A DNA stretch of 35,057 nt, from positions 1 through 35,057 of the forward strand of contig JAHZKP010000150.1 in assembly GCA_022600345.1 (NCBI GenBank), in the 5' to 3' direction. Of this stretch, positions 7,395 to 15,509 are shown in pieces. Source of the stretch: Alphaproteobacteria bacterium. Its GTDB lineage: Bacteria > Pseudomonadota > Alphaproteobacteria > Rhizobiales > Hyphomicrobiaceae. The position numbers were made by a program, and so were the translations under genes. Within the stretch, counting starts at the first letter, position 1. Each line of letters starts with the position of its first letter. Below the pieces are notes generated by a model. That model had not been told where the DNA came from, searched no databases, and saw only the letters and a list, made by a program, of their open reading frames with translations.

Positions 7395-8363
7395 ATGAGC
7401 CTCGACGTCGAAACCCTCCTGGATCGCCGCCGCTTACGTCAGAAAGTAACCGTGTGGCGCGTGCTGGCCGTCGTCGCAGCGGTCATTGCGGTCGGCTTCC
7501 TGTTGACTGCGGGCGGAGGCAATTCGGGTTGGTTCGCCGAAAAGCAGATCGCGCGGGTCTCAATTACTGGAACCATCACGGAAAGCCGCAAGCAGCTTAA
7601 GATGCTGGAATCCATCGAGCAGGCCGAACACGTCGAAGCGGTACTGGTTTACATCAACAGCCCCGGCGGCACCACGACGGGCGGCGAAGCGCTCTATGAA
7701 GGCCTGCGCCGGATCGCCAAGAACAAGCCGGTTGTGGCCCAATTTGGCACAGTTGCGGCATCAGCCGGCTACATCGTTGGGTTGGCAACAGACCATATCG
7801 TTGCGCGCGGCAACTCGATTACCGGCTCGGTTGGCGTCATCGTCCAATGGCCTGAACTTTCCGGCCTGTTGGAGAAAATCGGCGTCGACATGAAGACCGT
7901 CAAAAGCGGTACCTTGAAAGCCGAACCCAACCCGCTGACGACGGCTGGCCCCGAGGCGCTGGAAGTCACCGCCGAAATGGTCGCCGACGGTTTCGCCTGG
8001 TTCCAGGGCCTTGTCGAGACCCGCCGCGGCATCAAGGTCGACGACGTTCCAGGCCTTAAGAAGGGCCGCATCTTTTCCGGTCGCCAGGCCAAGAAGTTTA
8101 ATCTTGTCGACGAAATCGGCGGCGAAAAGGAAGCGGTGTCCTGGCTGGAAAAAGAACGCGGCGTTACAGCCGATTTAAAGATTGTCGACTGGCAGCCCGC
8201 TGTGCCAAACCAGTGGGGCCTGAGCGCTATGGCCTCTCGCACGGCCCACAGCCTAGTCGCTGGAGCCCGCGATGGGATCTCAAAAGCACTGACTTCGGGC
8301 GGCACAATTTCTACGCTTTCGCTTGACGGCTTGGCTTCTGTTTGGCACCCTCGCGAAAATTGA
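7395..8363 (+). CDS. sppA: Signal peptide peptidase SppA (36K type)
   Basis: Membrane-bound serine protease of family S49 that degrades cleaved signal peptides. The product (about 322 residues) has one N-terminal membrane anchor (residues 21-39) and a single protease domain. YINSPGGTTTGGEA lies ahead of the nucleophile in GTVAASAGY (Ser123). SGTLKAEPNP supplies the general-base Lys175, 52 residues later, the same spacing as the Ser/Lys dyad of B. subtilis SppA. The C-terminal part, IFSGRQAKKFNLVDEIGG, is also typical. I prefer the ATG at 7395 because ggag lies 7 bases before it. An ATG at 7389 is too close to that site. It is followed after 34 bases by ihfB, so the two probably form an operon. 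Confidence 0.95.
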   Translation: MSLDVETLLDRRRLRQKVTVWRVLAVVAAVIAVGFLLTAGGGNSGWFAEKQIARVSITGTITESRKQLKMLESIEQAEHVEAVLVYINSPGGTTTGGEALYEGLRRIAKNKPVVAQFGTVAASAGYIVGLATDHIVARGNSITGSVGVIVQWPELSGLLEKIGVDMKTVKSGTLKAEPNPLTTAGPEALEVTAEMVADGFAWFQGLVETRRGIKVDDVPGLKKGRIFSGRQAKKFNLVDEIGGEKEAVSWLEKERGVTADLKIVDWQPAVPNQWGLSAMASRTAHSLVAGARDGISKALTSGGTISTLSLDGLASVWHPREN

Positions 8364-8397
8364 GTAATTACAACGACTTTGTCTTCCGGAGGCGGCG

Positions 8398-8685
8398 GTG
8401 ATCAAGTCGGAATTGATCCAGCGGATAGCAGCAGCGAATCCGCATCTCTATCATCGCGATGTCGAGCGCATCGTGAACGTGATTTTTGACGAAATCGTTT
8501 CGGCTCTGGCCCGTGGCGATAGGGTCGAATTGCGCGGCTTTGGCGCGTTTACGGTCAAGCATCGACCAGCCCGCGAAGGCCGCAATCCGCGCACCGGGGC
8601 CCCGGTTCCGGTCGAGGAAAAGTTCGTTCCTTTCTTCAAGACGGGAAAAGAGTTGCGCGAGCGGCTTAACGCACAGCGTAAATAA
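8398..8685 (+). CDS. ihfB: Integration host factor subunit beta
   Basis: DNA-bending protein that pairs with IhfA and acts in transcription, recombination and nucleoid structure. The 95 residues are full length for the HU/IHF family. The start [15 protein letters not shown], the core [25 protein letters not shown] (shown in parts: VELRGFGAF and [10 protein letters not shown], the minor-groove-binding arm) and the end [15 protein letters not shown] identify the beta subunit. The start is a GTG with ggagg 5 bases upstream. It follows sppA closely, as in many alphaproteobacteria, and precedes lapA by 147 bp. Confidence 0.97.
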   Translation: MIKSELIQRIAAANPHLYHRDVERIVNVIFDEIVSALARGDRVELRGFGAFTVKHRPAREGRNPRTGAPVPVEEKFVPFFKTGKELRERLNAQRK

Positions 8686-8832
8686 GCTCCCAACTGCGGT
8701 CACGTTCGAGTAATATCGAAACGGTATAGATCGCCTCGGCTGGGGCCGGGACACGCACGGCTTTGCGCTGAGCGCTGACGTCCACCCCGGCTTGAATCGA
8801 TGTTAGGCCCGAACGAATCCTAGGTAACTCAA

Positions 8833-9189
8833 GTGCTCAAACGTATCATCACCGTGCTGGTCGCATTCCCGGTCGCAATTCTCCTTGTGACGCTGGCGGT
8901 CATCAATCGCCATGAAGTCCGCATGGTGCTCGATCCCTTCAAGCCCAAGGCGCCTTCCGTGGCCGTCGATCTCCCGTTCTATTTCTATTTGTTCGGAGCC
9001 ATGCTGCTGGGCGTCTTGATCGGCGGTGTGGCCGTCTGGATGGGCCAGGGCCGCTGGCGCAAGACCGCTCGCGTCCGCGCCCAGGAAGTCCGCCGTTGGC
9101 AGGCCGAGGCCAACCGCCTGACGAAGGAGCGCGATGCCCAGGTCATGGCCTCCAGCAGCAACAACAACCTCGCCCTGACGCATCGCTGA
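8833..9189 (+). CDS. lapA: LapA/DUF1049 inner-membrane protein
   Basis: Lipopolysaccharide assembly protein A-like (DUF1049). In E. coli the LapA/LapB pair sits in the inner membrane and helps control LpxC turnover, and so LPS amount. The 118-residue product has two membrane segments (about residues 4-24 and 48-70), the family's N(R)HEV..LDPF region between them, and a charged cytoplasmic coiled-coil tail (QEVRRWQAEANRLTKERD). No lapB partner is adjacent. The start is GTG, with agg 8 bases upstream. Placement after ihfB is the usual alphaproteobacterial order. The family call is good; the LPS role is by analogy. Confidence 0.85.
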   Translation: MLKRIITVLVAFPVAILLVTLAVINRHEVRMVLDPFKPKAPSVAVDLPFYFYLFGAMLLGVLIGGVAVWMGQGRWRKTARVRAQEVRRWQAEANRLTKERDAQVMASSSNNNLALTHR

Positions 9190-9216
9190 ATATCGCCGGG
9201 CTGGCTTCCCGCGAAT

Positions 9217-9254
9217 CCCCTCTCCCCTGGGGGGGAGGGTTGGGGTGAGGGGGG
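9217..9254. repeat. C-rich/G-rich palindromic repeat at the trpF start
   Basis: cccctctcccc followed by ggggggagggt and tggggtgagggg. This is the type of intergenic element (CCCTCACCCCAACCCTCTCCCC on the other strand) that I recall as scattered through many alphaproteobacterial genomes. Its last G run is also the ribosome binding site of trpF. Related C-rich arms lie at 13987-14048 and 14114-14131. Confidence 0.6.
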
Positions 9255-9257
9255 CAA

Positions 9258-9923
9258 ATGGCACAAGTCAAAATCTGCGGACTAACGACTGAACCGGCTC
9301 TAACGCACGCAATCCAGGCGGGTGCGGATCTGGTCGGCCTCGTTCATTTCTCCAAAAGCCCCCGCCACCTGGAACTCGATGCGATCGCCAAACTGGCCGC
9401 CGCCGCGGGCAACATCGGCAAGGTTCGCACGGTCGTTCTGCTCGTCAATCCCGATGACGCCTTGGTCGTTGCAGTGGCCAACAAAGCTGCCCCCGATATC
9501 ATCCAGCTACACGGCGCTGAAACACCTGAGCGCGTTGCCGAAATCTGCAAAATCTCTGGCCTCCCGATCCTTAAGGCGCTTTCCGTAGCCACGCCGCAAG
9601 ACGTGTCAAAAGCCGAAGCCTACCTTCAGCCCGGGTGCGCCGACCAAATCCTGTTCGACGCAAAACCACCGCCAGATGCAACGCTTCCCGGCGGCAACGG
9701 CCTGACCTTCGACTGGACCATCCTGGATGGCATCGCAGCCCGCTTTCCGTTCGCTTTGGCCGGTGGCCTCAATCCCGATAACGTCGCCGAAGCTATTCGA
9801 TTGACCCAGGCAGCCATCGTTGACGTATCTTCAGGCGTCGAAGCAAGCCCCGGCAAAAAAGATCCCGAACTTGTCGAGCGCTTTATTGCGGCGGCGAAGG
9901 GGAAAGGCCAAAGTGCCGTCTAA
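9258..9923 (+). CDS. trpF: Phosphoribosylanthranilate isomerase
   Basis: Converts N-(5-phosphoribosyl)anthranilate to CdRP, the third step of tryptophan synthesis. The 221 residues fit a single TIM barrel. The general base Cys7 lies in VKICGLT, and the general acid Asp133 in ILFDAK. QLHGAETPE and the phosphate-binding ALAGGLNPDNV and VDVSSGVEASPGKKD are also present. The ATG is 3 bases after a gaggggggc run that belongs to a dispersed repeat, so the repeat supplies the ribosome binding site. trpB follows after 85 bp, as in other alphaproteobacteria. Confidence 0.97.
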   Translation: MAQVKICGLTTEPALTHAIQAGADLVGLVHFSKSPRHLELDAIAKLAAAAGNIGKVRTVVLLVNPDDALVVAVANKAAPDIIQLHGAETPERVAEICKISGLPILKALSVATPQDVSKAEAYLQPGCADQILFDAKPPPDATLPGGNGLTFDWTILDGIAARFPFALAGGLNPDNVAEAIRLTQAAIVDVSSGVEASPGKKDPELVERFIAAAKGKGQSAV

Positions 9924-10008
9924 CGGATAGACACGAAGTCGGCCGTGAGTGCCCATAGTGAGCGCGCCGTAAACACGATCAGAACAGAGACCTAAAAAAG
10001 AGACCGCA

Positions 10009-11277
10009 ATGTCCAACGATACGACAACCGCCGAAAAGAAGCCCAACAGCTACCGCACCGGGCCCGATGAGCGCGGGCACTTCGGCTTGTTCGGCGGTCG
10101 CTTCGTGGCCGAAACCTTGATGCCGCTGATCCTCGATCTGGAAAAGGCCTTCGAAGACGCCAAGGCCGATCCCGACTTCGCCGACGAGTTCGCGCAACTG
10201 ATGGCCCATTACGCAGGCCGCCCCAGCCCGCTTTATTACGCCGAGCGCTTGACAGAGCACCTGCGCGACGTCTCGAAGAAAAACGGCGGAGCGGGCGGCG
10301 CCAAGATCTACTTCAAGCGTGATGAGCTCAACCACACGGGCTCGCATAAGATCAACAACTGCCTTGGCCAGATCCTACTGGCGAAACGCATGGGCAAAAC
10401 CCGCATCATCGCCGAGACCGGAGCCGGCCAACACGGCGTTGCGGTTGCAACCGTCTGCGCGCGCTTCGGCCTGCCTTGCGAAATCTACATGGGCGCGACC
10501 GACGTCGAGCGCCAGAAGCCCAACGTCGTGCGTATGCACATGCTGGGCGCCAGCATCAATCCGGTGACGGCCGGGGCCGGCACCCTGAAGGACGCCATGA
10601 ACGAAGCGCTTCGCGACTGGGTCACCAACGTTCATGACACCTATTACATCATCGGTACGGCCGCAGGCCCGCACCCTTATCCGGAAATGGTGCGCGACTT
10701 CCAGGCCGTTATCGGACTGGAAACCCGCCAGCAGATGATGGAGCGCGAAGGCCGCCTGCCCGATACGCTTGTCGCCTGCATCGGCGGCGGCTCGAACGCA
10801 ATCGGCCTGTTCCACCCGTTCCTCGACGATGAAGACGTTGCGATCTACGGCGTTGAAGCCGGCGGCCACGGCGTCGAAGTCGAGAACGGCCACGCCGCTT
10901 CCATGTCGGGCGGCAACCCCGGCGTCCTTCACGGCAACCGCACCTATCTGTTGCAGGATGACGAAGGCCAGATCCTCGAAGGCCACTCGATTTCAGCCGG
11001 CCTCGATTACCCAGGCGTCGGACCGGAACACTCGTGGCTCAAAGACACCGGCCGGGTCAACTACGTCCCAGTCACAGATAAGGAAGCCCTTGATGCCTTC
11101 CAACTGTGCGCCAAACTCGAAGGCATCATCCCGGCTTTGGAACCTTCCCATGCATTGGCCCACGTCCTTAAGCTCGCGCCCACCCTGCCCGAAGACAATC
11201 TCCTCGTGATGAACATGTGCGGCCGCGGCGATAAGGATGTGTTTGCTGTGGCCGGCTATCTGGGCATGGATATTTGA
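10009..11277 (+). CDS. trpB: Tryptophan synthase beta chain
   Basis: PLP enzyme that joins indole and serine to give tryptophan, normally as an alpha2-beta2 complex with TrpA. The 422 residues match the family length. The PLP lysine is Lys114 in [22 protein letters not shown], the phosphate-binding [10 protein letters not shown], and [12 protein letters not shown] near the end are all present. The ATG follows the sequence aaaaaagagaccgca. The usual downstream partner trpA is not here: 740 bp of repeats and a TIR gene follow instead, so TrpA must be encoded elsewhere or the operon was split. Confidence 0.98.
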   Translation: MSNDTTTAEKKPNSYRTGPDERGHFGLFGGRFVAETLMPLILDLEKAFEDAKADPDFADEFAQLMAHYAGRPSPLYYAERLTEHLRDVSKKNGGAGGAKIYFKRDELNHTGSHKINNCLGQILLAKRMGKTRIIAETGAGQHGVAVATVCARFGLPCEIYMGATDVERQKPNVVRMHMLGASINPVTAGAGTLKDAMNEALRDWVTNVHDTYYIIGTAAGPHPYPEMVRDFQAVIGLETRQQMMEREGRLPDTLVACIGGGSNAIGLFHPFLDDEDVAIYGVEAGGHGVEVENGHAASMSGGNPGVLHGNRTYLLQDDEGQILEGHSISAGLDYPGVGPEHSWLKDTGRVNYVPVTDKEALDAFQLCAKLEGIIPALEPSHALAHVLKLAPTLPEDNLLVMNMCGRGDKDVFAVAGYLGMDI

Positions 11278-11449
11278 GGGGAGGCGGCAATCAGCAGATC
11301 AGGTTGCCTTCATCCATTCAAGCGGATTACTTGCCACCAACCACACAATTCTGCGTCCCGGACGCAGCCGCTCCGTCAGGCGCGGTTGCGATCCGGGATC
11401 TTGCAGCTACCTGATGCACGAACGATATCGCGCTGAACTTGCCAGTTTC

Positions 11450-11498
11450 TCATTCCGTCCGGCCCCCCCCCTCAAGGGGGCGGAGCCGTTAAGTGCGA
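11450..11498. repeat. Partial copy of a dispersed palindromic repeat
   Basis: tcattccgtccggccccccc, then ctcaagggggcggagccg and ...gtgcgag. It matches 11850-11895, the right end of the full element, with small differences in the C run. The C and G runs form a hairpin. Confidence 0.75.
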
Positions 11499-11638
11499 GA
11501 GCGTTACCAAAGTATAAATCGAAAACGGTCTCTCGATCCTTTCTGAGGATTGGGCGTTGCGGTGTGCCGAATGTTTGGTGCTGTAGTAATCACGAACAAA
11601 CCTCGCAGCCCCTCCCCCTGTTTTTTTAGGGGGAGGAC

Positions 11639-11721
11639 GCCGCGCCATTACTTAGCTCCGTCTTACAGGTGCTAGGTCGCATCAACTTGAAGCTTAAGGA
11701 GCTAAGTGATCCTGGCGCGGC
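11639..11721. repeat. Palindromic element with 21-24 bp inverted ends
   Basis: The left arm 11639-11659 (gccgcgccattacttagctc...) and the right arm 11698-11721 (ggagctaagtgatcctggcg...) are inverted copies apart from a three-base difference. The arms share the pattern GCCA..ACTTAG with the next element (11763-11895) and with the palindrome at 34970-35049, so these probably form one family of non-coding, possibly MITE-like, repeats. Confidence 0.7.
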
Positions 11722-11762
11722 TAGGTGGGGGTGTTTGCCCCAACCCCATCGCAAGCATCCAA

Positions 11763-11895
11763 CACCCCCGCCTGGGAATGCCACGATCACTTGGTCCCTT
11801 ATGTTGCAAACGCCGCAACGTTCCTGGTTGAAAGGCGGGTCCAAGTAATGGCATTCCGTCCGCCCCCCTCAAGGGGGCGGAGCCGCTGGGCGCGA
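11763..11895 (+). repeat. Palindromic element, full copy A
   Basis: About 130 bp. It starts with cacccccgcctgggaatgcc and acgatcacttggtccc, has an inverted arm gggtccaagtaatggcattc, and ends with a C/G hairpin (gcccccctcaagggggc). A nearly complete copy in the opposite orientation lies at 15908-16036; the first 36 bp of each are almost identical. The inverted arms resemble the ends of a small non-autonomous element, but no target duplication could be recognised. Confidence 0.8.
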
Positions 11896-12019
11896 GGGCC
11901 CATTCACTTGAGTTGCCACTTATGTCGACTCTCGCGCGCATCCTCCTGGTCGTGACGCCGTCGCAAGATCGGGCTATACCTCTACAATTGCGAAGTCTGG
12001 CGGGTAGGGGCTGTTAATT

Positions 12020-13381
12020 TTGCCGGGTAAGATTTTCATCAGTTACAGGCGCGACGACGATCCATCCGCTGCCGCCCGCGTCTGCGACGGGCTGGCTGCC
12101 AAGTTCGGTCGTGCGAGCGTCTTCATGGACGTTGACAAATTTCGCGCCGGTCAGCGCTTTGATGAGGAACTGGCCAAGGCGCTTGCCGAATGCGACGTCT
12201 TGATCGCCATCATCGGCCCCCGCTGGATGGAGCTACTGGAAAGCCGCGCATCAATCGACGACCGCGATTTTGTCCGTGAAGAAATCGCCGGTGCCCTGAA
12301 GCGCAAAATTGTCGTCATACCTGTTCGCGTCGGCCGCGAGGGCCAGCTTGCGCCGCTGCCACGCCAAGACGATCTGCCCGGCGATATCCGCGACCTGGTC
12401 CTGCACCAGAAGCACGACGTCACCCATGAGAACTTCGGCCGTGACATCGACAAACTGGTGAAGGACATCAGGGCCGTGCGGGGAAGTTCCAATAAGTTGG
12501 AGCGGGCTGCCCGGGCGCTGCGCTGGGCCCCTGGCATCGTCGCGGCCGCAGGTGCCATCTTTGTCGCGCTGGTTGGGGCAGAGAATGTGCGCGACGCCGG
12601 CGGATGGCTGCGCGGCTTTTTCGAGGAGCCAGAGCGGCCCCCGATTGAGATGACACCAACCAAAAGTTCATCGCAAAAACAGGCAGCAGACCTGGTCGCC
12701 AGCAAGAGCGAAGCCGACAAGGCCGCGATGATCAAGGAAGCACAAACCCTGCTCGCCGAACTCGGCTACGACCCCGGTGAAGCCGATGGGTTGCGCGGTG
12801 TCCAAACAACGGACGCCATCAAGGAATTCCAGCGCGACATGGGAACCGCGAGCCGCAAGATCTTCGGCCAGGTCGACCAGCGCCTGATAAGCGCACTGCG
12901 CGTCGCCAAGCGCACGAAGCTTCGCGAGGAACGCCGCCGGGCCCGACAGCTTGCGGAGAAGGAAGCGGCGGCCGCCGACGCGGAGGCCGAACGTGTCGCT
13001 GCGGAGCAGCGCAAAGAGCAAGCAGAGGAGGCGGAGCGAAAGCGCCTTGCCAGATCCCTTTCCCCCAACGCGACCTCAATCCCAGAAACGAAGGCCCCCG
13101 GGGACGAAACGGCATGCCGCCAGTTGCCAGCCGCTTTAACAAGTCAGGTGCCGCTAAAGGAAGGCGATGAATTTTGCAGCGCGACCGGGCGCAAAACCGC
13201 GCGCGTCGAACGCATCCACGATCAAAGCATTCGCTTCCTGGTCAATGGAACAAAATCGCTGACCTGCCGGGAAGGCGAAGCTTGTGCGTTCGACTGGTCG
13301 CCGAACGTGCATTTTCGTGTCACCGCCCGCTCCGACCCCGCCCGCGGCATCCAACCCGTAGGCGCGCTACTTCCACGTTAA
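12020..13381 (+). CDS. TIR-domain transmembrane protein with peptidoglycan-binding-like domain
   Basis: 453 residues. Residues 4-150 form a TIR domain (IFISYRRDDD, VFMDVDKFRAGQRFDEEL, CDVLIAIIGPRW, VREEIAGALKRKIVVIPVRV). Many bacterial TIR domains cleave NAD; Glu87 or Glu88 is at the place expected for the catalytic acid, but activity is not proven. A membrane segment follows (about 169-187) after an Arg-rich stretch, predicting the TIR domain inside and the rest in the periplasm. Residues 236-293 resemble PG_binding_1 (EAQTLLAELGYDPGEADG, TDAIKEFQRDMG). A charged coiled coil spans 295-345, and the C-terminal domain has four Cys (366, 386, 416, 422). The start is TTG, with gtagggg about 9 bases upstream. 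A small exported protein follows after 32 bases. It could be a defence or stress effector that senses the cell wall. Confidence 0.88.
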   Translation: MPGKIFISYRRDDDPSAAARVCDGLAAKFGRASVFMDVDKFRAGQRFDEELAKALAECDVLIAIIGPRWMELLESRASIDDRDFVREEIAGALKRKIVVIPVRVGREGQLAPLPRQDDLPGDIRDLVLHQKHDVTHENFGRDIDKLVKDIRAVRGSSNKLERAARALRWAPGIVAAAGAIFVALVGAENVRDAGGWLRGFFEEPERPPIEMTPTKSSSQKQAADLVASKSEADKAAMIKEAQTLLAELGYDPGEADGLRGVQTTDAIKEFQRDMGTASRKIFGQVDQRLISALRVAKRTKLREERRRARQLAEKEAAAADAEAERVAAEQRKEQAEEAERKRLARSLSPNATSIPETKAPGDETACRQLPAALTSQVPLKEGDEFCSATGRKTARVERIHDQSIRFLVNGTKSLTCREGEACAFDWSPNVHFRVTARSDPARGIQPVGALLPR

Positions 13382-13413
13382 TTCACATTCCAAACCAACC
13401 AAGGTTCAGTTCT

Positions 13414-13842
13414 ATGCGCACGATTTTGATCGCCAGTCTTTGTTTACTGCACATTACCTCCCTCAACGCGCAAACGGTGTCTGCGAAAGTCGAGCGGGCA
13501 AAGCGGTTGCTTGTTCCAGTAGGCGAGCTTTATCGCGTCGACGAAGGCGTTTTCGATCTCAAGTTCGGCCAATCTATTGACTTGACGAACCGCCGCCTGC
13601 TCATGCGCCTGGATTACGACAAACGAAGAAAGTGGCTTCTGACGATCAATGGTATGGTGCCGCATGGCAGTGAGGTGGTCGGGAGTACTTACTGGCGAAC
13701 CGGTTCGCGGATTAACCTTAAGCTGATGGAGAGCACCGAGAGCTTCGTGCTGGATAAAGACGTGTGCACCCTTGATGTCGTGGATATTGCTACGCCAAAG
13801 GGTGCGCCGGCGACGGGTACGTTCCGTCTGTTTTGCGATTAG
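13414..13842 (+). CDS. Small exported protein paired with the TIR gene
   Basis: I do not recognise the family. The 142-residue product has a typical signal peptide (residues 1-19, cut after SLNA), so the mature part should be periplasmic. The rest is predicted to be mainly beta structure, with two Cys (in DKDVCTLDV and at the end, LFCD) that may form a disulfide. The ATG has aagg 9 bases upstream. It starts only 32 bases after the TIR gene, on the same strand, so they are probably co-transcribed. As the C-terminal part of the TIR protein is also predicted to be periplasmic and Cys-rich, this protein is a candidate partner or regulator; that is inference. Confidence 0.75.
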   Translation: MRTILIASLCLLHITSLNAQTVSAKVERAKRLLVPVGELYRVDEGVFDLKFGQSIDLTNRRLLMRLDYDKRRKWLLTINGMVPHGSEVVGSTYWRTGSRINLKLMESTESFVLDKDVCTLDVVDIATPKGAPATGTFRLFCD

Positions 13843-14186
13843 GTCTGTTCATTTTAGTTGGACGCAGTTAAGGGCTGCGGTCCATGCTGAGCGTGGCGTC
13901 GCAATGGTAGGCAATGGTAGCCCCGGGCCAGCCCCTGGCGTCTCCTCAATCCGTCGCCTCTGCCAGCAACCGAGCACCAATCGCTTCCTTCTCCCCGTAC
14001 TTCACCTGGCCAACACTTCCTGAATTCGTGTTGGATACGGGGAGAAGGAGAGGATGAGGGGCAGCCGCAAGTGCTGGCTTTGACTGGTTTTCGCCGCCCT
14101 TCACCCCGTCCTTCTCCCCGCTCGCGGGGAGAGCGGGATCGATCCGCAGGTTCTCGGCTCCGCCAACTCCGGCAGGAGCACCCCCC
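13843..14186. other. Intergenic hairpins and short repeats
   Basis: 344 bp between two convergent genes, with no gene seen. It holds a perfect 10-bp tandem duplication (gcaatggtag at 13901-13910 and 13911-13920), a nested hairpin (13987-14048) and a second hairpin ctccccgc-tc-gcggggag (14114-14131). The hairpins may serve as a bidirectional terminator, although no clean T run follows them. Confidence 0.5.
13987..14048. repeat. Nested hairpin with perfect 13-bp arms
   Basis: The outer arms ccttctccccgta (13987-13999) and tacggggagaagg (14036-14048) are perfect inverted repeats. Within them ccaacac (14010-14016) and gtgttgg (14028-14034) form a second stem. The outer arms belong to the same C-rich repeat class seen before trpF. 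Confidence 0.7.
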
Positions 14187-14684
14187 TCACCCCGGCGTCC
14201 TGCCATCGCGTGCCGCCGTTAAGAGCCGCTCCATCAATTCCCTCAGAAGTGCGTCTTCATCAGCGCTGAGGTGGCGCCCGAACAGGTCTCGCACCGCCGG
14301 CCCGTAGACCGCCCACATCTCCCTTTCCTTTTTCTTTCCCGCCGCCGTCAGGCAGGCAAAGGCGCCCCGCCTGTCGCCTTCAACGCGCATGCGCTCGATC
14401 AGCCCCGCCGTCTCCATCCGGTCTGCCAGCCTGGTCAGATTGCTGCGCGGGATAACGGCAGCATCGGCCAACTCGCTCATCCTGAGCCGCTGCTGAGGTG
14501 CGTTCTTTAAAACCCAGATGACGACATACCAGTTCGATTCCGGCAGCCCCGCTGCCTTTAAGCGCTCCTCCACGCGCAGCATCAGCAAATCGTGCGCCAT
14601 CAGGAATGTGGGCCACGCCGACGGCTGCCGCTTTGCTTTCTTATCTGAGCCGCCCGCTTTCCTGCCTCGTTTCGATTGAGCCAT
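14187..14684 (-). CDS. MarR-family transcriptional regulator
   Basis: Winged-helix repressor of the MarR type, about 165 residues, acting as a dimer. The winged-helix core is visible (residues about 60-115): QRLRMSELADAAVIPRSNLTR as helix-turn-helix (shown in part: MSELADAAVIPRSNLTRL), then ADRMETAGLIERMRVEGDRR, whose DRR lies in the wing, then ACLTAAGKK. The N-terminus is a basic tail (AQSKRGRKAGGSDKKAKR) before the first dimer helix. I chose the ATG at 14684 because gagagg lies 4 bases upstream; a longer frame starts inside the operator region. A palindrome of the right size lies between it and the divergent YHS gene, pointing to autoregulation and control of that gene. The ligand is unknown. 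Confidence 0.93.
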   Translation of the reverse strand: MAQSKRGRKAGGSDKKAKRQPSAWPTFLMAHDLLMLRVEERLKAAGLPESNWYVVIWVLKNAPQQRLRMSELADAAVIPRSNLTRLADRMETAGLIERMRVEGDRRGAFACLTAAGKKKEREMWAVYGPAVRDLFGRHLSADEDALLRELMERLLTAARDGRTPG

Positions 14685-14713
14685 CCAGCCTCTCTCCGTT
14701 TCGTGATTTGCAG

Positions 14714-14744
14714 TTGACCATAGTTGCAATCTAGATAATTGCAA
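14714..14744. promoter_or_regulatory. Probable MarR operator and divergent promoters
   Basis: TTGCAAT-ctagata-ATTGCAA (14724-14744) is a perfect 7-7-7 inverted repeat, the size typical of MarR sites. On the minus strand TTGCAA (inside the operator) and TATGGT, 16 bp apart, could be the -35 and -10 boxes of the regulator gene. On the plus strand TTGACC (14714-14719) is a possible -35 box running into the palindrome. Bound regulator would block both. Confidence 0.7.
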
Positions 14745-14924
14745 ATGCAATGATCGCTAAGAAAATTAACCAGCTTCGCGGTCGTGGCATCGGTCGACGA
14801 ACACCGACAAAAAGAATTCCTTCCCGTCCAACGACAACGGACCGCGCGTGGGCTGCCGCGCGGCTCGGGCGGGAGGGGTGTGCCTGCAGCCCGACAAACC
14901 AGTAGTCATCAAGGAGTAATGATC

Positions 14925-15419
14925 ATGAAGACCAAGTCCCTCATCGCGCTCGCCGTAGCAGGCGCATTTACCTTCTCCGCACCCGCCATCGCAGGTCCCG
15001 AGGTCAACACCTCGCTGGGCGCGGTTCTCGTCGCCGGAAAGCCCGCCCCCGGTCTGGCCGCCCACGGCTTCGATGTCGTCGCCTATTTCAAGGTTTCAAA
15101 ACCCGTTCAAGGTGACGCCAAGTTCGCCATCACTCACAATGATGCAACCTACCGGTTCGCCAGTGAGGCCAACCTCAAGGCGTTCAAGGCCAACCCGGCC
15201 AAATACGAGCCCGCCTTCGGTGGCTATTGCGCATACGGCGTGTCAGTCGGCGCCAAGTTCGACGGCGACCCGCGTTACTGGAAAATCGTCGACGGCAAGC
15301 TCTACCTGAACCTCAACGCCGATATCCAGCAAGCCTGGCTGAAGGACATTCCCGGCGCGATTAAAAAGGCCAGGTCCAACTGGCCCAAACTCGCCGACAA
15401 GCTGCCCTCTGAAATTTAA
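14925..15419 (+). CDS. Exported YHS-domain protein
   Basis: 164 residues with a clear signal peptide (MKTKSLIALAVAGAFTFSAP, ending AIA|GPE) and a YHS-type domain: VNTSLGAVLVAGKPAPGLAAHGFDVVAYF (seen in parts: GFDVVAYF), YRFASEANLKAFKANPAKYEPAFGGYCAYG (FASEANLKAFKANP and GGYCAYGV). YHS domains occur in metal-associated or copper-handling proteins; here only one Cys remains, so metal binding is unproven. The ATG at 14925 has aaggag 8 bases upstream; the ATG at 14919 is too close. It lies divergent from the MarR gene and is probably repressed by it, and is followed by a small membrane protein gene. Confidence 0.88.
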   Translation: MKTKSLIALAVAGAFTFSAPAIAGPEVNTSLGAVLVAGKPAPGLAAHGFDVVAYFKVSKPVQGDAKFAITHNDATYRFASEANLKAFKANPAKYEPAFGGYCAYGVSVGAKFDGDPRYWKIVDGKLYLNLNADIQQAWLKDIPGAIKKARSNWPKLADKLPSEI

Positions 15420-15434
15420 CAATCGATCGAATCT

Positions 15435-15462
15435 GGCTCACGCGGCCCCAGCCGCGTGAGCC
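15435..15462 (+). terminator. Strong hairpin after the YHS gene
   Basis: ggctcacgcgg-ccccag-ccgcgtgagcc is a perfect 11-pair stem 15 bases after the stop. No T run follows (acccaaccc), so it may stabilise the upstream mRNA or attenuate transcription into the next gene rather than terminate cleanly. Confidence 0.55.
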
Positions 15463-15509
15463 ACCCAACCCTCAATGAGTTCCTCGTAAAATGAAAGGTT
15501 TCCCAAGCC

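Larger units (their letters stand above)
11278..12019. other. Repeat-rich intergenic region after trpB
   Basis: 742 bp without a credible gene. It contains a C-rich hairpin (11450-11498), a perfect nine-pair hairpin cctccccct/agggggagg (11611-11636), and two palindromic elements listed separately. The short frames seen here are made of these repeats. The last 100 bases should carry the promoter of the TIR gene; gtagggg at 12004-12010 is its likely ribosome binding site. Confidence 0.6.

Noticed and set aside
12020-13842. TIR pair as a known Thoeris or CBASS system
   Set aside because: No ThsA-type SIR2/SLOG effector or CD-NTase gene is nearby; the membrane and cell-wall domains do not fit those systems.
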